From the NCBI GenBank assembly GCA_964630795.1, contig CAZVWF010000032.1, forward strand, positions 1 to 28,021: a stretch of 28,021 nt of DNA, given 5' to 3'. The position numbers were made by a program, and so were the translations under genes. A model generated the notes under the pieces. That model saw only the letters and a list, made by a program, of their open reading frames with translations, searched no databases and was not told the DNA's origin. The DNA is from SZUA-117 sp964630795 (GTDB lineage: Bacteria > Pseudomonadota > Gammaproteobacteria > Steroidobacterales > Woeseiaceae). Positions 14,997 to 25,100 of this stretch are shown here, piece by piece (position 1 is the stretch's first letter; every line of letters begins with the position of its first letter).

Positions 14997-16847
14997 TTAA
15001 AACATCTCGCTTGGGCCAGGCTGGTTGTCACTCGGCTCTTCGCGCGCGACGATATGATCGCCCGTGATCATCTTGGCGTAGCTCAGGCCGGGTCCGACCA
15101 TCGGGTATACGCCGGCATCGGGATCGATGATGACTTCCAGGAACGCCGGACCATCGAATTCGATGAATTCCTCGACAGTAGACACAATATCAGCCTTCTT
15201 ATCGAGTCGGCGGGCGAACTTGAAGCCGTCCGCTTCGGCCGTCCTGACAAAGTCTTTGCTGTGCAGCGACTTGTCACTGCCGGATAAGCGGCCCTGGTAA
15301 AAGAGCTTCTGCCATTGGCGAACCATGCCGTCGCCATAGTTATTGAACACAACGACCTTGACCGGCATTCCGTAAGTGGTGGCGGTTTCCAGTTCGCCGA
15401 TGTTCATGCGCATGCTGCCATCACCGTCGATGTCGATGACCAGTCTGTCGCGTTGCGCAAACTGTGCGCCGATCGCCGCCGGCAAACCAAAGCCCATCGT
15501 GCCCATGCTGCCGGAGGTCAGCCAGAGGCGCGGCTCGCGAAAATCGAAGTACTGTGCGGCCCACATCTGGTGTTGGCCGACACCTGTCGAGATGATCGCT
15601 TTACCGCCGGTGATCCGATTGATTTCCTCGATCACGGCATACGGTTGAATCAGTTCGCTGTCGCGGTCGTAATTCATACGATGGGTGTCTTTGAGTTCCG
15701 CAATGTGCTTGTGCCACTCCCCAAAGTCCTTGGAGAAGCTGATGCGTTCTCCGTAGGCAAGGACGTCGTCGATATCCTGCGACAATACCCCGATGTGATG
15801 CCAGTTGACGCTCTTCACCTTGCCGATTTCGGAAACGTCGACATCGAAGTGGGCGATACTGCGCGCGTTCGGGGCGAAGTTGGCAGGATCTCCGGCAACC
15901 CGGTCGTCGAAGCGGGCGCCGATTGCTATCAGGCAATCGCAGTCTTCTACCGCGTAGTTCGCGAAGGCGGTCCCGTGCATCCCCAGCATGTGCAATGAAA
16001 GGGGGTGCTTGGTATCGCTTGCCCCGAGCGCCATCAAGGTCGTTGCTACCGGAATGCGGAACCGATCTGCAAGTTGGCGCATGGACGTCGTGGCATTGCC
16101 GTTGATGACACCGCCGCCCGCGTAAATCAGTGGCCGCTCGGACTCCGACAGCATCTTGTAGAAGCGCTCGCACGCGTCGTCGCTAACGCGATTTTCGACC
16201 ACGGACTGCAGGCGACTGCGGTAGCCTTGCAGCGGGAGCGCGCCCGATCCCGCGAACTCACCCTCCCAGTTTTGTACATCCTTGGGGATGTCTATAACGA
16301 CAGGTCCGGGTCGTCCTGTCCTGGCGATTTCGAATGCGCTTCTTACAGTCGCTTCAAGTCGCGACGGATCCGTCACGAGGAAAACATGTTTCGCGATCGC
16401 GCCCATGATGGCGGCGACGGGTGCTTCCTGAAACGCATCTGTGCCGATTGCATTGGTCGGGACCTGGCCGCAAATGACGACGATGGGCACGGAATCCGCC
16501 ATGCAGTCCCTGACCGGTGTAACAGTATTGGTGGCGCCGGGGCCCGAGGTCACCATCACCACACCCACGTCACCGCTCGCACGTGCGTAGCCTGCTGCCA
16601 TGAAGCCTGCGCCCTGCTCGTTAGCCGGGACAATCAATGACATGGGTGATTTGCCGTCATTGCCGCGATGACTGCCGTTGTAACGAAACACCGCATCGTA
16701 GGTCGGTAGAATAGCGCCGCCGGAATAGCCGAAAATCGTGTCGACTTTTTCGTCGGCGAGAACCTGCACGACGATATCCGCACCACTCATGCGGGTGCCG
16801 GCGAGCGGATGTTTATCGATGGGGCTGGCGGGTTCGGACGTGGCCAT
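14997..16847 (-). CDS. ilvI: Acetolactate synthase large subunit
   Basis: The protein has 616 residues. It is a TPP-, Mg- and FAD-dependent enzyme that condenses pyruvate with pyruvate or 2-oxobutyrate in valine, leucine and isoleucine synthesis. The N-terminal domain has FGYSGGAILPTYDA, the catalytic Glu77 in VPANEQGAGFMAAGYARASG, and TSGPGATNTVTP. The C-terminal TPP domain has IDGDGSMRMNIGELETA and the closing FNN plus GMVRQWQKLFYQ. It is somewhat longer than the usual 560-575 residues, with a roughly 20-residue polar N-terminal extension. The first methionine is chosen by frame length; Met20 (16790) is a possible alternative, and neither has a strong ribosome-binding site. The gene is divergent from ilvH rather than upstream of it in an operon. 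The loop after FNN reads YGDGM where most family members have GYLGM. Confidence 0.95.
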   Translation of the reverse strand: MATSEPASPIDKHPLAGTRMSGADIVVQVLADEKVDTIFGYSGGAILPTYDAVFRYNGSHRGNDGKSPMSLIVPANEQGAGFMAAGYARASGDVGVVMVTSGPGATNTVTPVRDCMADSVPIVVICGQVPTNAIGTDAFQEAPVAAIMGAIAKHVFLVTDPSRLEATVRSAFEIARTGRPGPVVIDIPKDVQNWEGEFAGSGALPLQGYRSRLQSVVENRVSDDACERFYKMLSESERPLIYAGGGVINGNATTSMRQLADRFRIPVATTLMALGASDTKHPLSLHMLGMHGTAFANYAVEDCDCLIAIGARFDDRVAGDPANFAPNARSIAHFDVDVSEIGKVKSVNWHHIGVLSQDIDDVLAYGERISFSKDFGEWHKHIAELKDTHRMNYDRDSELIQPYAVIEEINRITGGKAIISTGVGQHQMWAAQYFDFREPRLWLTSGSMGTMGFGLPAAIGAQFAQRDRLVIDIDGDGSMRMNIGELETATTYGMPVKVVVFNNYGDGMVRQWQKLFYQGRLSGSDKSLHSKDFVRTAEADGFKFARRLDKKADIVSTVEEFIEFDGPAFLEVIIDPDAGVYPMVGPGLSYAKMITGDHIVAREEPSDNQPGPSEMF

Positions 16848-17008
16848 GACGGAAACTGGAAAAGACGTGTAAGTGCCGGATTTTTACCGAGTGTTTACTA
16901 AATTCTTCTGCATTGCAATACTCGGGATTCTGCGACAACATCACGGGTCTGAAATCCGTCTATGGTTTCAGGCTAATTTAAGTTACAGGCTCAGGATCAG
17001 GTTCATTC
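16848..17008. promoter_or_regulatory. Shared divergent promoter region between ilvI and ilvH
   Basis: This 161-nt AT-richer interval must hold promoters for both acetolactate synthase subunit genes. On the + strand TTTACT (16894-16899) and AATACT (16917-16922) are 17 nt apart and each matches four of six consensus sigma-70 positions. No convincing leader peptide with Ile/Val/Leu codons or attenuator hairpin is seen. The specific boxes are tentative; the functional assignment of the interval is by gene arrangement. Confidence 0.5.
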
Positions 17009-17530
17009 ATGCGACATGTCATCTCGGTTTTGCTGCAAAACGAAGTCGGCGCGCTAACGCGAATGACAGGTTTGTTTTCGTCGCGTGGATACAACATTGA
17101 CTCGCTCAATGTTGCACCGACTGATGATCCACTGGTGTCCCGCGTTACGCTGGTCATCGAGGGATCTGATTCCGCGATCGCCCAGCTCAATACCCAGCTG
17201 GCAAAACTGGTCGATGTCGTCAACATCCACGATATGACCCTGGGAGACCATTTCGAGGGCGAACTGGCGATCGTCAAGATGAAGTTGCAGACGGGCGGAT
17301 ACGTGAAGGTTGCGAACCTCGCGAAGCAGTACGGCGCGGAAATCCTCGATGAGTCACAGGTCAGTTGCACAGTTCGACTCACTGGCCGCCCGTCGGACGT
17401 GGACGATTTTATTCGTGCGGCAGCAGAATTCGCGGATATATCGGCAGTCGCCCGCAGCGGAAGCGTCGCTGTCTCCAAGGGAGAGGTGACGTTATCGTCC
17501 TATACCAGGCATCATCGATTGACCGGATAG
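17009..17530 (+). CDS. ilvH: Acetolactate synthase small (regulatory) subunit
   Basis: The protein has 173 residues, slightly longer than the usual 160-165. It activates the large subunit and mediates feedback inhibition, normally by valine. The N-terminal ACT domain is clear (HVISVLLQNEVGALTRMTGL, then SSRGYNIDSLNVAPTDD, LSRVTL-type strand and VIEGSD). KLVDVVNIHDM joins it to the C-terminal ACT-like domain, which contains ELAIVKMKL and the segment YGAEILDESQVSCTVRLTG. A short polar tail (YTRHHRLTG) extends past the usual end. It starts on the opposite strand from ilvI across a 161-nt gap and ends nine nt before proB, so branched-chain and proline genes may share a transcript. AGGATCAGG lies upstream of the ATG as a weak ribosome-binding site. 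Confidence 0.95.
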   Translation: MRHVISVLLQNEVGALTRMTGLFSSRGYNIDSLNVAPTDDPLVSRVTLVIEGSDSAIAQLNTQLAKLVDVVNIHDMTLGDHFEGELAIVKMKLQTGGYVKVANLAKQYGAEILDESQVSCTVRLTGRPSDVDDFIRAAAEFADISAVARSGSVAVSKGEVTLSSYTRHHRLTG

Positions 17531-17539
17531 TTCTGCTCC

Positions 17540-18664
17540 ATGTCAAAATCTGACCTCAACCAATTACGCCGCCTGGTGATAAAGATTGGCTCTTCACTAT
17601 TGATTGATGCCGAAGGGCGACTCGATAGGGGATGGCTGCAGTCGTTGTCTGACGACGTTGCTGAACTTCGACAGAAAGGTTGTGAAGTACTGATCGTGTC
17701 ATCGGGCGCCGTTGCTGTCGGGAGTGAAGCGCTCGGCATCGATCGGCATCGCGCTCGACTGGAGGGGTTGCAGGCGGCGGCAGCGGCGGGGCAGGTGCAG
17801 CTGGTACATGCCTACCAGGATGCCCTGGCGACTCATGGGATCCGCGCGGCGCAGATCTTGCTGACGCCGGATGATACAGAGGTGAAACGTCGATTCCTGA
17901 ATGCCCGAGGCACACTGGAGAAGTTGCTCGAACACGACGTCGTACCGGTGATCAATGAGAACGACACCGTAGCGACCGACGAACTGCGATACGGCGACAA
18001 CGATCGACTCGCTGCGCGGGTGGCGCAGATTGTCATGGCAGACGGACTGATCCTGTTGTCCGACGTCGAAGGGCTTTATTCGACAGACCCGCGTGCGGAT
18101 TCGTCCGCCGAGTTCATTCCGATGCTCACGTCGATCGACGATGCACACCTCGCGATGGCAGGCAAAAGCGGGTCTGCAATGGGTAGTGGAGGCATGCTGA
18201 CCAAACTCCAGGCCGCGAGAATTGCAACGCATGCCGGGTGTGCAACCATCATTGCGAGTGGCATCCAGCCAAATCCATTGCGTGCGCTGGCGGACGGTGC
18301 GAGGCATACGCTGTGTACGGCACTTGCGTCACCCAAGGCCGCCCGCAAGCAATGGCTGGCTGGCGTACTCGACGTTAGTGGAGAATTAAGCCTGGACGAC
18401 GGTGCTGCAGACGCACTGAGGAACGGCAGTAGCCTGCTCCCCGTTGGTTTGATTGCAGTGTCGGGTGACTTCCGCCGGGGCGACGCGGTATCTATCAAGT
18501 GCAAGAATGGCAGTGAACTCGGTCGCGGTCTCGCTGCGTATTCAAGCGACGAGGCGGCGGCTATCCAGGGTTGTAAGTCCGACCAGATTGAGAGCATTCT
18601 TGGTTACCGGGGTCGGTCAATACTGGTTCACCGCGACGACCTGGTCTTGTTTGACACGAAATGA
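17540..18664 (+). CDS. proB: Glutamate 5-kinase
   Basis: The protein has 374 residues, the standard size. It phosphorylates glutamate with ATP, the first and feedback-controlled step of proline synthesis. The amino-acid kinase domain (about 10-265) shows RRLVIKIGSSLLI, VLIVSSGAVAVGSEAL, VVPVINENDTVATDEL, RYGDNDRLAARVAQI and the KSGSAMGSGGMLTKLQAA motif. A C-terminal PUA domain (about 280-370) includes LLPVGLIAVSGDFRRGDAV. Its start lies nine nt after the ilvH stop without an obvious ribosome-binding site, and its stop overlaps the proA start as ATGA (18661-18664), so proB and proA are translationally coupled. Confidence 0.97.
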   Translation: MSKSDLNQLRRLVIKIGSSLLIDAEGRLDRGWLQSLSDDVAELRQKGCEVLIVSSGAVAVGSEALGIDRHRARLEGLQAAAAAGQVQLVHAYQDALATHGIRAAQILLTPDDTEVKRRFLNARGTLEKLLEHDVVPVINENDTVATDELRYGDNDRLAARVAQIVMADGLILLSDVEGLYSTDPRADSSAEFIPMLTSIDDAHLAMAGKSGSAMGSGGMLTKLQAARIATHAGCATIIASGIQPNPLRALADGARHTLCTALASPKAARKQWLAGVLDVSGELSLDDGAADALRNGSSLLPVGLIAVSGDFRRGDAVSIKCKNGSELGRGLAAYSSDEAAAIQGCKSDQIESILGYRGRSILVHRDDLVLFDTK

Positions 18665-19941
18665 CAGAAAGAACAGACATCGAATCGATTCCCGCATTAA
18701 TGGATGCGGCAGGGGAAGCAGCGATCGCTGCATCGATGCAACTGAAGCGCAGCAGCATCGAGCAGCGCAATAGCGCGTTAAGGTCTGCCGCGGATGCGGT
18801 TCGCGATAGTCGCGCGGAGATCCTCCACGACAATCAACGAGATATGGATAGCGCGTGCGAACGCAATCTGTCAGCGGCTATGCTTGATCGCCTGATGCTG
18901 GATGAGTCCAGGCTCGACGCCGTCGCTGACGGGCTGGAAAAAGTCGCCAATCTGCCGGACCCACTCGGTAAGGAACTTGCTTCGTGGGAACGACCCAATG
19001 GACTGGTCATATCCAGGGTCTCGGTACCGCTCGGTGTCATCGGCATCATCTACGAAAGTCGACCAAACGTGACCGCAGATGCCGCCGCCCTTTGCCTAAA
19101 ATCCGGTAACGCAGTCATCCTGCGCGGCGGTTCCGAGAGTTTTCACTCCAGTCGCGCGATTCATCAGTGCATCGTAGCCGGCCTCGAAGCGAGCGGGATC
19201 GATCGATACGCAGTACAGATGGTGCCGACCACCGAGCGCGCCGCGGTCGGCTACCTGCTATCGTCAATGGCACGCTATCTTGATGTCGTCGTACCGCGCG
19301 GTGGTCGCAATCTGATCCAGCGTGTACAGGAAGAGGCCCGTGTCCCGGTTATTGGGCACCTCGAAGGCATTTGTCACGTCTATCTTCACGAGTCTGCGGA
19401 CGTTGAGATGGCCGGCGACATCGCGGTCAACGCCAAAATGAGACGAACGGGAATCTGCGGTGCCGCGGAAACAATGCTTGTCGATGCGACCGCTGCTGCA
19501 CGGCTGCTTCCGGCCGTTTGTGGTCGTCTCATCGAAGCGGGGTGCCAGATTCGTGGTGATGACGTCGTCCAGCAATATGTCCCCGATGCAATCGCAGCGA
19601 CGGAAGACGACTGGTCCACCGAATATCTTGATGCCGTACTGTCCGTGCGAATCGTCGAAGGCGTCGACGCTGCAATGGCGCATATCGAGCGTTACGGGTC
19701 GGGGCATACCGAGTGCATCGTTGCGAACGATCAGGATGCCGCGGCTACTTTCCTCGACGGCGCGGACAGCGCCATCATTCTGCACAATGCGTCGACACAG
19801 TTCGCCGACGGGGGAGAGTTTGGCATGGGCGCGGAAATCGGTATTGCAACCGATCGCATTCATGCGCGCGGGCCCGTTGGCGCCGAGCAATTGACCAGCT
19901 ACAAGTATGTCGTACGTGGGGATGGACAGACGAGACCCTGA
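18661..19941 (+). CDS. proA: Gamma-glutamyl phosphate reductase
   Basis: The protein has 426 residues, close to the usual 415-420. It reduces glutamyl-5-phosphate with NADPH to glutamate semialdehyde, the second step of proline synthesis. It has the aldehyde-dehydrogenase fold: PLGVIGIIYESRPNVTADAA, LKSGNAVILRGGSESFHSSR, VVPRGGRNLIQRV, VPVIGHLEGICHVYLH, and the catalytic Cys266 in RRTGICGAAETMLVD. The C-terminal GAEIGIATDRIHARGPVGAE is typical. The gene overlaps proB by four nt. Its last codons overlap or abut the glpD-type gene in another frame, an unusual partner for proA. Confidence 0.97.
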   Translation: MTERTDIESIPALMDAAGEAAIAASMQLKRSSIEQRNSALRSAADAVRDSRAEILHDNQRDMDSACERNLSAAMLDRLMLDESRLDAVADGLEKVANLPDPLGKELASWERPNGLVISRVSVPLGVIGIIYESRPNVTADAAALCLKSGNAVILRGGSESFHSSRAIHQCIVAGLEASGIDRYAVQMVPTTERAAVGYLLSSMARYLDVVVPRGGRNLIQRVQEEARVPVIGHLEGICHVYLHESADVEMAGDIAVNAKMRRTGICGAAETMLVDATAAARLLPAVCGRLIEAGCQIRGDDVVQQYVPDAIAATEDDWSTEYLDAVLSVRIVEGVDAAMAHIERYGSGHTECIVANDQDAAATFLDGADSAIILHNASTQFADGGEFGMGAEIGIATDRIHARGPVGAEQLTSYKYVVRGDGQTRP

Positions 19942-21538
19942 AGCCGGCGTGACTGATCAATACGACATTGTAGTGATCGGCGGGGGTATCAACGGTGCCG
20001 GTATTGCGCGCGACGCTGCCTTGCGCGGGGCCAAAGTTATTCTGCTCGAGAAAAACGATTTCGGCAGTGGCACGTCCAGCTGGTCGAGCCGCCTTATTCA
20101 CGGTGGGTTGCGCTACCTCGAACACGGCGAAATACCGCTTGTTTTCGAATCCCTGCACGAGCGTCGCCGCCTGCGTCAGTTGGCGAGCCATCTCGTTCGT
20201 GAACTGAAGCTCAGTATTCCAATCTATGCCGACAGCCGGCGCGGCAAGTTCATCATCCGCCTCGGTATGCTCGCGTACGATCTCTTGTCGGTCCGAAAAA
20301 AACTGCCAATGCACCGGATGCTCACTGCACGCGAATTACTCATGGAGGAGCCCGGACTGCGCGAGGAGGGACTCACGGGTGGTGCACAATATTTTGATGC
20401 ACAGGTGACTTTTGCCGAACGCCTGGTCATCGAGAATGTCATCGCGGCACAGGAAGCGGGCGCTGTTGTTCGCAACTACAGCTCGGTAATTGGTATTACG
20501 GTGCGCGAACAAGAGGTTCGGTCTGTGCAATTTGTCGATCAAAGCAGCGGCGTGGAAACAGAAATCTCTGCACGGGTCGTGGTCAACGCGGCCGGTCCGT
20601 GGGTGGACCGCGTCCTGGCAACTGTCAATCGTGAGATGAAGCCATTGATGGGTGGTACAAAAGGCAGTCACATCGTCGTCAGTCGATTCCCTGGTGCACC
20701 GTCGTCCGCTTTCTATGTCGAAGCAAAAAAGGATGGCCGGCCGTTTTTTATCATTCCCTGGAATGACCTGGTTTTGATTGGTACGACGGACATTCGCTAC
20801 CAGGGCGATCCCGGGGACGTCACCGCCAGTGCGGAGGAAGTCGATTACCTGGTCGAGGAAACCAACGCGGTATTTCCGTCGGCTGGATTATCACGTGCCA
20901 GTATTCATTATGCCTATGCCGGCGTCCGTCCTCTGCCACGACACGACAAGGGCCCCGAATCGGCAATCACGCGCAAGCACATCATTCTCACACACCGAGG
21001 ACTGGCGAAGGGATTGATGTCGATTATCGGTGGCAAGCTGACGACCTACCGAAATCTCGCGGAACTCGTGGTCAACAAGTCGATGCGAGAATTGAGCGGG
21101 GAGTTTGATAAGTGTCAGACACGGGAGCTGCCACTACCGGGTTGCGTCGATCTCGATGATGCCGCCAGGAAAGTCATGGCATCACCGGGTATATCTACGG
21201 CATGTGCCGACCGTTTGCTGTCAATCTATGGAAGTCGTGCACTCGAGATCATTACCTTTTCGGCAGAGCACCCCGGGTTCATCGATGAAGCGGAGACCGT
21301 CCTCGTTGCCGAAGTCGTGCACGCAATGCGCAAGGAGTTTGCCGCCACGCTAACAGACATTGTCCATCGACGGCTGATGATCGGTTTGATGCCGGACCAG
21401 GGTCGCGCGATGATTACATCGATCCTCGATATCGCGACCGGGGAGGTGGGCTGGGACAAGACGAGACAGATTCGGGAGCTGGATCGACTCCGGGATCACG
21501 ATGAACGATTGCGTGCGTACGCCGCATCACAAGCATAA
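19922..21538 (+). CDS. glpD: FAD-dependent glycerol-3-phosphate dehydrogenase
   Basis: The protein has about 538 residues. It oxidises glycerol-3-phosphate to dihydroxyacetone phosphate at the inner membrane and passes electrons to quinone. The FAD-binding loop is at the N-terminus (YDIVVIGGGINGAGIARDAA), followed by the family signature GTSSWSSRLIHGGLRYLEHG. AQYFDAQVTFAERLVIENV, VVNAAGPWVDRVL, GGTKGSHIVVSRFP, LIGTTDIRYQGDP, YAYAGVRPL and IIGGKLTTYRNLAE all match GlpD. An alpha-helical C-terminal domain follows (about 395-538). The start is ambiguous: ATG 19907, ATG 19922 and GTG 19949 are in frame, the first two inside proA, and none has a good ribosome-binding site. I use 19922. No glpF, glpK or glpR is nearby; the proBA-glpD order suggests cotranscription without an obvious pathway link. 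Confidence 0.93.
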   Translation: MDRRDPEAGVTDQYDIVVIGGGINGAGIARDAALRGAKVILLEKNDFGSGTSSWSSRLIHGGLRYLEHGEIPLVFESLHERRRLRQLASHLVRELKLSIPIYADSRRGKFIIRLGMLAYDLLSVRKKLPMHRMLTARELLMEEPGLREEGLTGGAQYFDAQVTFAERLVIENVIAAQEAGAVVRNYSSVIGITVREQEVRSVQFVDQSSGVETEISARVVVNAAGPWVDRVLATVNREMKPLMGGTKGSHIVVSRFPGAPSSAFYVEAKKDGRPFFIIPWNDLVLIGTTDIRYQGDPGDVTASAEEVDYLVEETNAVFPSAGLSRASIHYAYAGVRPLPRHDKGPESAITRKHIILTHRGLAKGLMSIIGGKLTTYRNLAELVVNKSMRELSGEFDKCQTRELPLPGCVDLDDAARKVMASPGISTACADRLLSIYGSRALEIITFSAEHPGFIDEAETVLVAEVVHAMRKEFAATLTDIVHRRLMIGLMPDQGRAMITSILDIATGEVGWDKTRQIRELDRLRDHDERLRAYAASQA

Positions 21539-21633
21539 ATCGCTCTGATTGCGACCTGCGAGGATGAGCTTCTACCCGTTCTTCACAAATCCGGGATCGC
21601 TGAAACGCTGACGGACAACGCGGCGAGAAAGTC

Positions 21634-21924
21634 CTATCGTGAGATCTTTTTCAGCACCTGGGTTGGTGTATCTGTTTCCCGGTAGTAGCCGTGACGTGTA
21701 GCCATCTTGTTAAACGCGATGTCGCGGTCTGCTTCCGTGGCATACCAATGGATGTTTTCCCAGTCGTCGCCCAGCATGCGGGTGAAGGTGTCGGTCGATG
21801 GCAATGTGACGCGAATACCGTGTCGGCGCTCGACACTGGCGGTGTCTTTACGAACAAGATTGTGTTTGTGACAGTAGGACAACGTGCATTCCCGCAGAAT
21901 TCGAATCAGATTGCGCGTGATCAT
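21634..21924 (-). CDS. Small unrecognised protein
   Basis: The protein has 96 residues. I do not recognise a named family. The N-terminal third is basic and could be helical (MITRNLIRILRECTLSYCHK), with two cysteines. The C-terminal half is aromatic and charged: FTRMLGDDWENIHWYATEAD, then KMATRHGYYRETDTPTQVL. This non-repetitive, W/Y/H-rich composition is more typical of a real folded protein than of a shadow frame, and no other gene covers the interval. It is convergent with glpD (95-nt gap) and divergent from the large NTPase/WD40 gene. The start at 21924 lacks a strong ribosome-binding site; an internal start is possible. Confidence 0.6.
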   Translation of the reverse strand: MITRNLIRILRECTLSYCHKHNLVRKDTASVERRHGIRVTLPSTDTFTRMLGDDWENIHWYATEADRDIAFNKMATRHGYYRETDTPTQVLKKISR

Positions 21925-22121
21925 ACCGTGTCGAAGGCGGCTTCACTATCCTCGTGGGCCAATGGTGCTGACCGGGGCATAGTCGGCGTCCCGAGGCGGG
22001 TTCGCAGGGCTTGCCGGAGACGCCCTGTACGCTCGGAAAACCGACTGGCGAGTTAGCCGAATGCGCCTTTTTTCAATAACTTGGAACTGGATGCTTGCAA
22101 AATCTCACTTCTGCGCATTGA

Positions 22122-25100
22122 ATGTCGATCATGGCGTTCAGGTGCCCGGGAAGATTGCCCCATACTATGACTGAAGACGCTGAAAACAGGTCGTCGACTG
22201 CACTCGACAAAACCGCCGATTTCTTTAACGTCGGTTCGCCGCTGCACGCCGTGCGGCCCGGCTACATCAGGCGTGGTGCCGATGATCTGTTGATTGATAC
22301 GCTGATGACGGGTCACTACGCGCATGTCATCGCGCCTGATCGAACGGGTAAGACCAGCCTGATTGCTGCGACATCGGCGCGACTTCAAAACAATGGTTTC
22401 AAAGTCGCCGTGCTGGACCTCGACCAGATCGGTGAACGGGATGGCGGTTCTGATGGCGGTCGCTGGTACTACAGCATTGCCTATCGCCTGTGCCGGCAAC
22501 TGCGGCTGAAGACGGATCTGCAAACCTGGTGGCAGGATCATTCAATTTTAAGCAACCGGCAGCGACTGGTTGAGTTCTATGCCCAAATTGTCCTGAAAAA
22601 TATCCAGGAGCGAATCGTCGTCTTTATCGACGAGGTCCAGAACGTCGCCGAATTACCTTTCGCTGAACATTTGTTAGCCAGCATTCGTGCCGCGCACAAT
22701 GCGCGTTCCACGGAGCCGGAGTTCAATCGCCTCGGCTTCGTTCTGATTGGGGAGTGCGATCCGCTCAGCCTGATCGGTGACCCGAACTTGTCTCCCTTTG
22801 CGATTTCCACCGAGGTGAGGCTCGGAGACTTTACGCGTGATGATCTTAAGGTGTTTGGCGCCGAACTGAACTTGTCGGTCGCAGACGCCGAGGCGGCGCT
22901 GGATCGTGTCTATTTCTGGACAAGCGGGCAGCCCTATCTCAGCCAGAAACTGTCTCGGGCGATCGCAAGGGAGGTCATCAAGGGCGATCTCCGCGAAACC
23001 ATCGATCGACTGGCCAGGCATCAGCTGGGGGGTCGCGCGGCGATTACCAGCGAGCCCCATATGAGCCACCTGCATCGTGTGGTGGTCAATGACCGGAAAA
23101 ACTACGAGTCGTTGCTGACGACGCTCGGGCAAATTCGGAAGGGCATCAAGATCAGTTATGAGCCCGATTCGGCGCGGCATCGGAAATTGCTCGCTCTGGG
23201 CTTCGTCGTCGTCAACGATGAGGGTGACTTCGAGGTTCGCAATCGCTTGTACGAATCCGTATTTACCGCAAGGTGGGCAAACGAGAATCTGCCCCTGCAT
23301 TGGCGAGGGCCGGCGATTGCTGCCGCCGTGGTGGTCACGCTGACCGCCATTCCCTTCCTGTATACGCAGGTACTGCCCAAACCCTATTTGCAGGTCATGA
23401 CGAATCAAACCTATGACCTCGAAACCGTGTCCGATGCCTATGCCAACCTGCGCTCATTCCCGGGCCATGACCAGGCAGCCGACCGGATGTACCGGTCAGT
23501 TCTCGAAAACCGGGCCCGCCAGGCAACGGATCGAGATGATATCCGGGAGATATCCCGATTTGCGGCGGTTTTGCCTGGCGGACTGGTCCTCGCGGACCGG
23601 ATGCAGGCGGAGTACTGGGACCGCACGGCGCGCATGGAGATGCGCAACGAAAATCGAGATGCCGCATTGCTCGCCACACTGGAATCCCTGGTGTTGTCGA
23701 CACAGGTTCGTCGTCGTCGCGCCGCATCGCTGATTGCCGACGACTATCCGGGACTGCAGGCTACGGTGCCGGCACAGCCCGCCGATGATCTGGCGTTCAA
23801 TGCCGAAAGCGGCCAACTGAGATACTTCAACGGACCCGAAGTCACACAGTGGTCGATTTCGGAAAGCGCTCTTCAGACGCGTGAGCCCTGGACGATCTCG
23901 GCGCTGGAAGTCACTCCACTGGTTCGCCGGGTCATCGTGGATCGAGAGGGCACGGCGAGTCGCATCGGCCTGACGATCAATGTCAGCCATCCCAGGCTTG
24001 ATGATATTCGTATGCGCCTCAGCGCCCCGTCAGGTCGCACGGCAGATATTCAGTTTGACCCACCGTCGTCTGCCGCCAACGAAGAAATCCGCATACCCAG
24101 GAGCCAGCTCGACCCGCTGGTCGGCGAAACGCTGACAGGAACCTGGAGCTTGAGTCTGCGCGACGAGGCGACGGGTGTGACGGGGCATTTGATGAACTGG
24201 GACCTGAGCCTGAATTCGCAGGTGGCAGTCGAGACTTTCGATCGGGGCCTCGACATACCCGATCCCGTCGAAAGACCATCGGAAAACCTGTGGCAAAGCC
24301 CCGACGGGCGCTACGCCGTTGCCAGGGCATTGCAAAGCGACAGTGCCCGAGTCTGGGATCTGAATTTTGCCCAGGCAGCGAGGACCATCGCCGTGCCGGC
24401 GAACGAGCAGGTGCTCGGGTTGAGTGCCAATGCGACGTATCTCGTCACCATGATCCAGAATCGCGTCAACCTGTGGCGCACGGCTGACGGTCGCAAAAGC
24501 CTGTCTTTCGAGCTCGGCCAGTCGGTTACAGACACGACGCTCAGCGAGGACGGCCAATACCTGTTGGTCACATATCAGATTGATCCGGACACGCTGTTCG
24601 AAGTCTGGTCGCTGGACGGTGGCGACATCGTTGCCGAAATGAGCATCGCCGGCGTGCCTGCTATCCGGGCTATCGATGCAAGCGCGACGTACATTGCAGT
24701 TGCCGACTACGATCGCGCGCTCAGGATCTGGGACCTGCGGGAAGGTGCACAGATTGCGCAGTTCGACCTCGAGTCCCAGCCCACGGAAATCCATCTGTCG
24801 GCGAATGGCGATGCCCTGGGCGCAGTACTCGGCGGGCAGGGAGTGGTCATGTGGAAGACCGGCCAGCCGGATGAGCCGCTATTCAAGGAGACGGGCCCCG
24901 GTGAATGGCGCTTCGCATTCTCGCGTTCCGGCGCGCGATTTATTGCCGGAAATCAGCACCAGGGTGTGCGGGCTTACCGAACGTCGGACGCTGTGCCTAC
25001 AGGACCGGTCATTGATCCCGGCTCAAAGGCCGAAACGGAACAGCTGCTGGCATTCAGCAGTGACGAGCAATTGCTTGTGACAGCAGGAATCGGCGACGTC

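Noticed and set aside
22047..22073. T run after a short GGCG/CGCC repeat, as a plus-strand terminator
   Set aside because: The stem is only four pairs with a long loop, and no plus-strand gene ends nearby.
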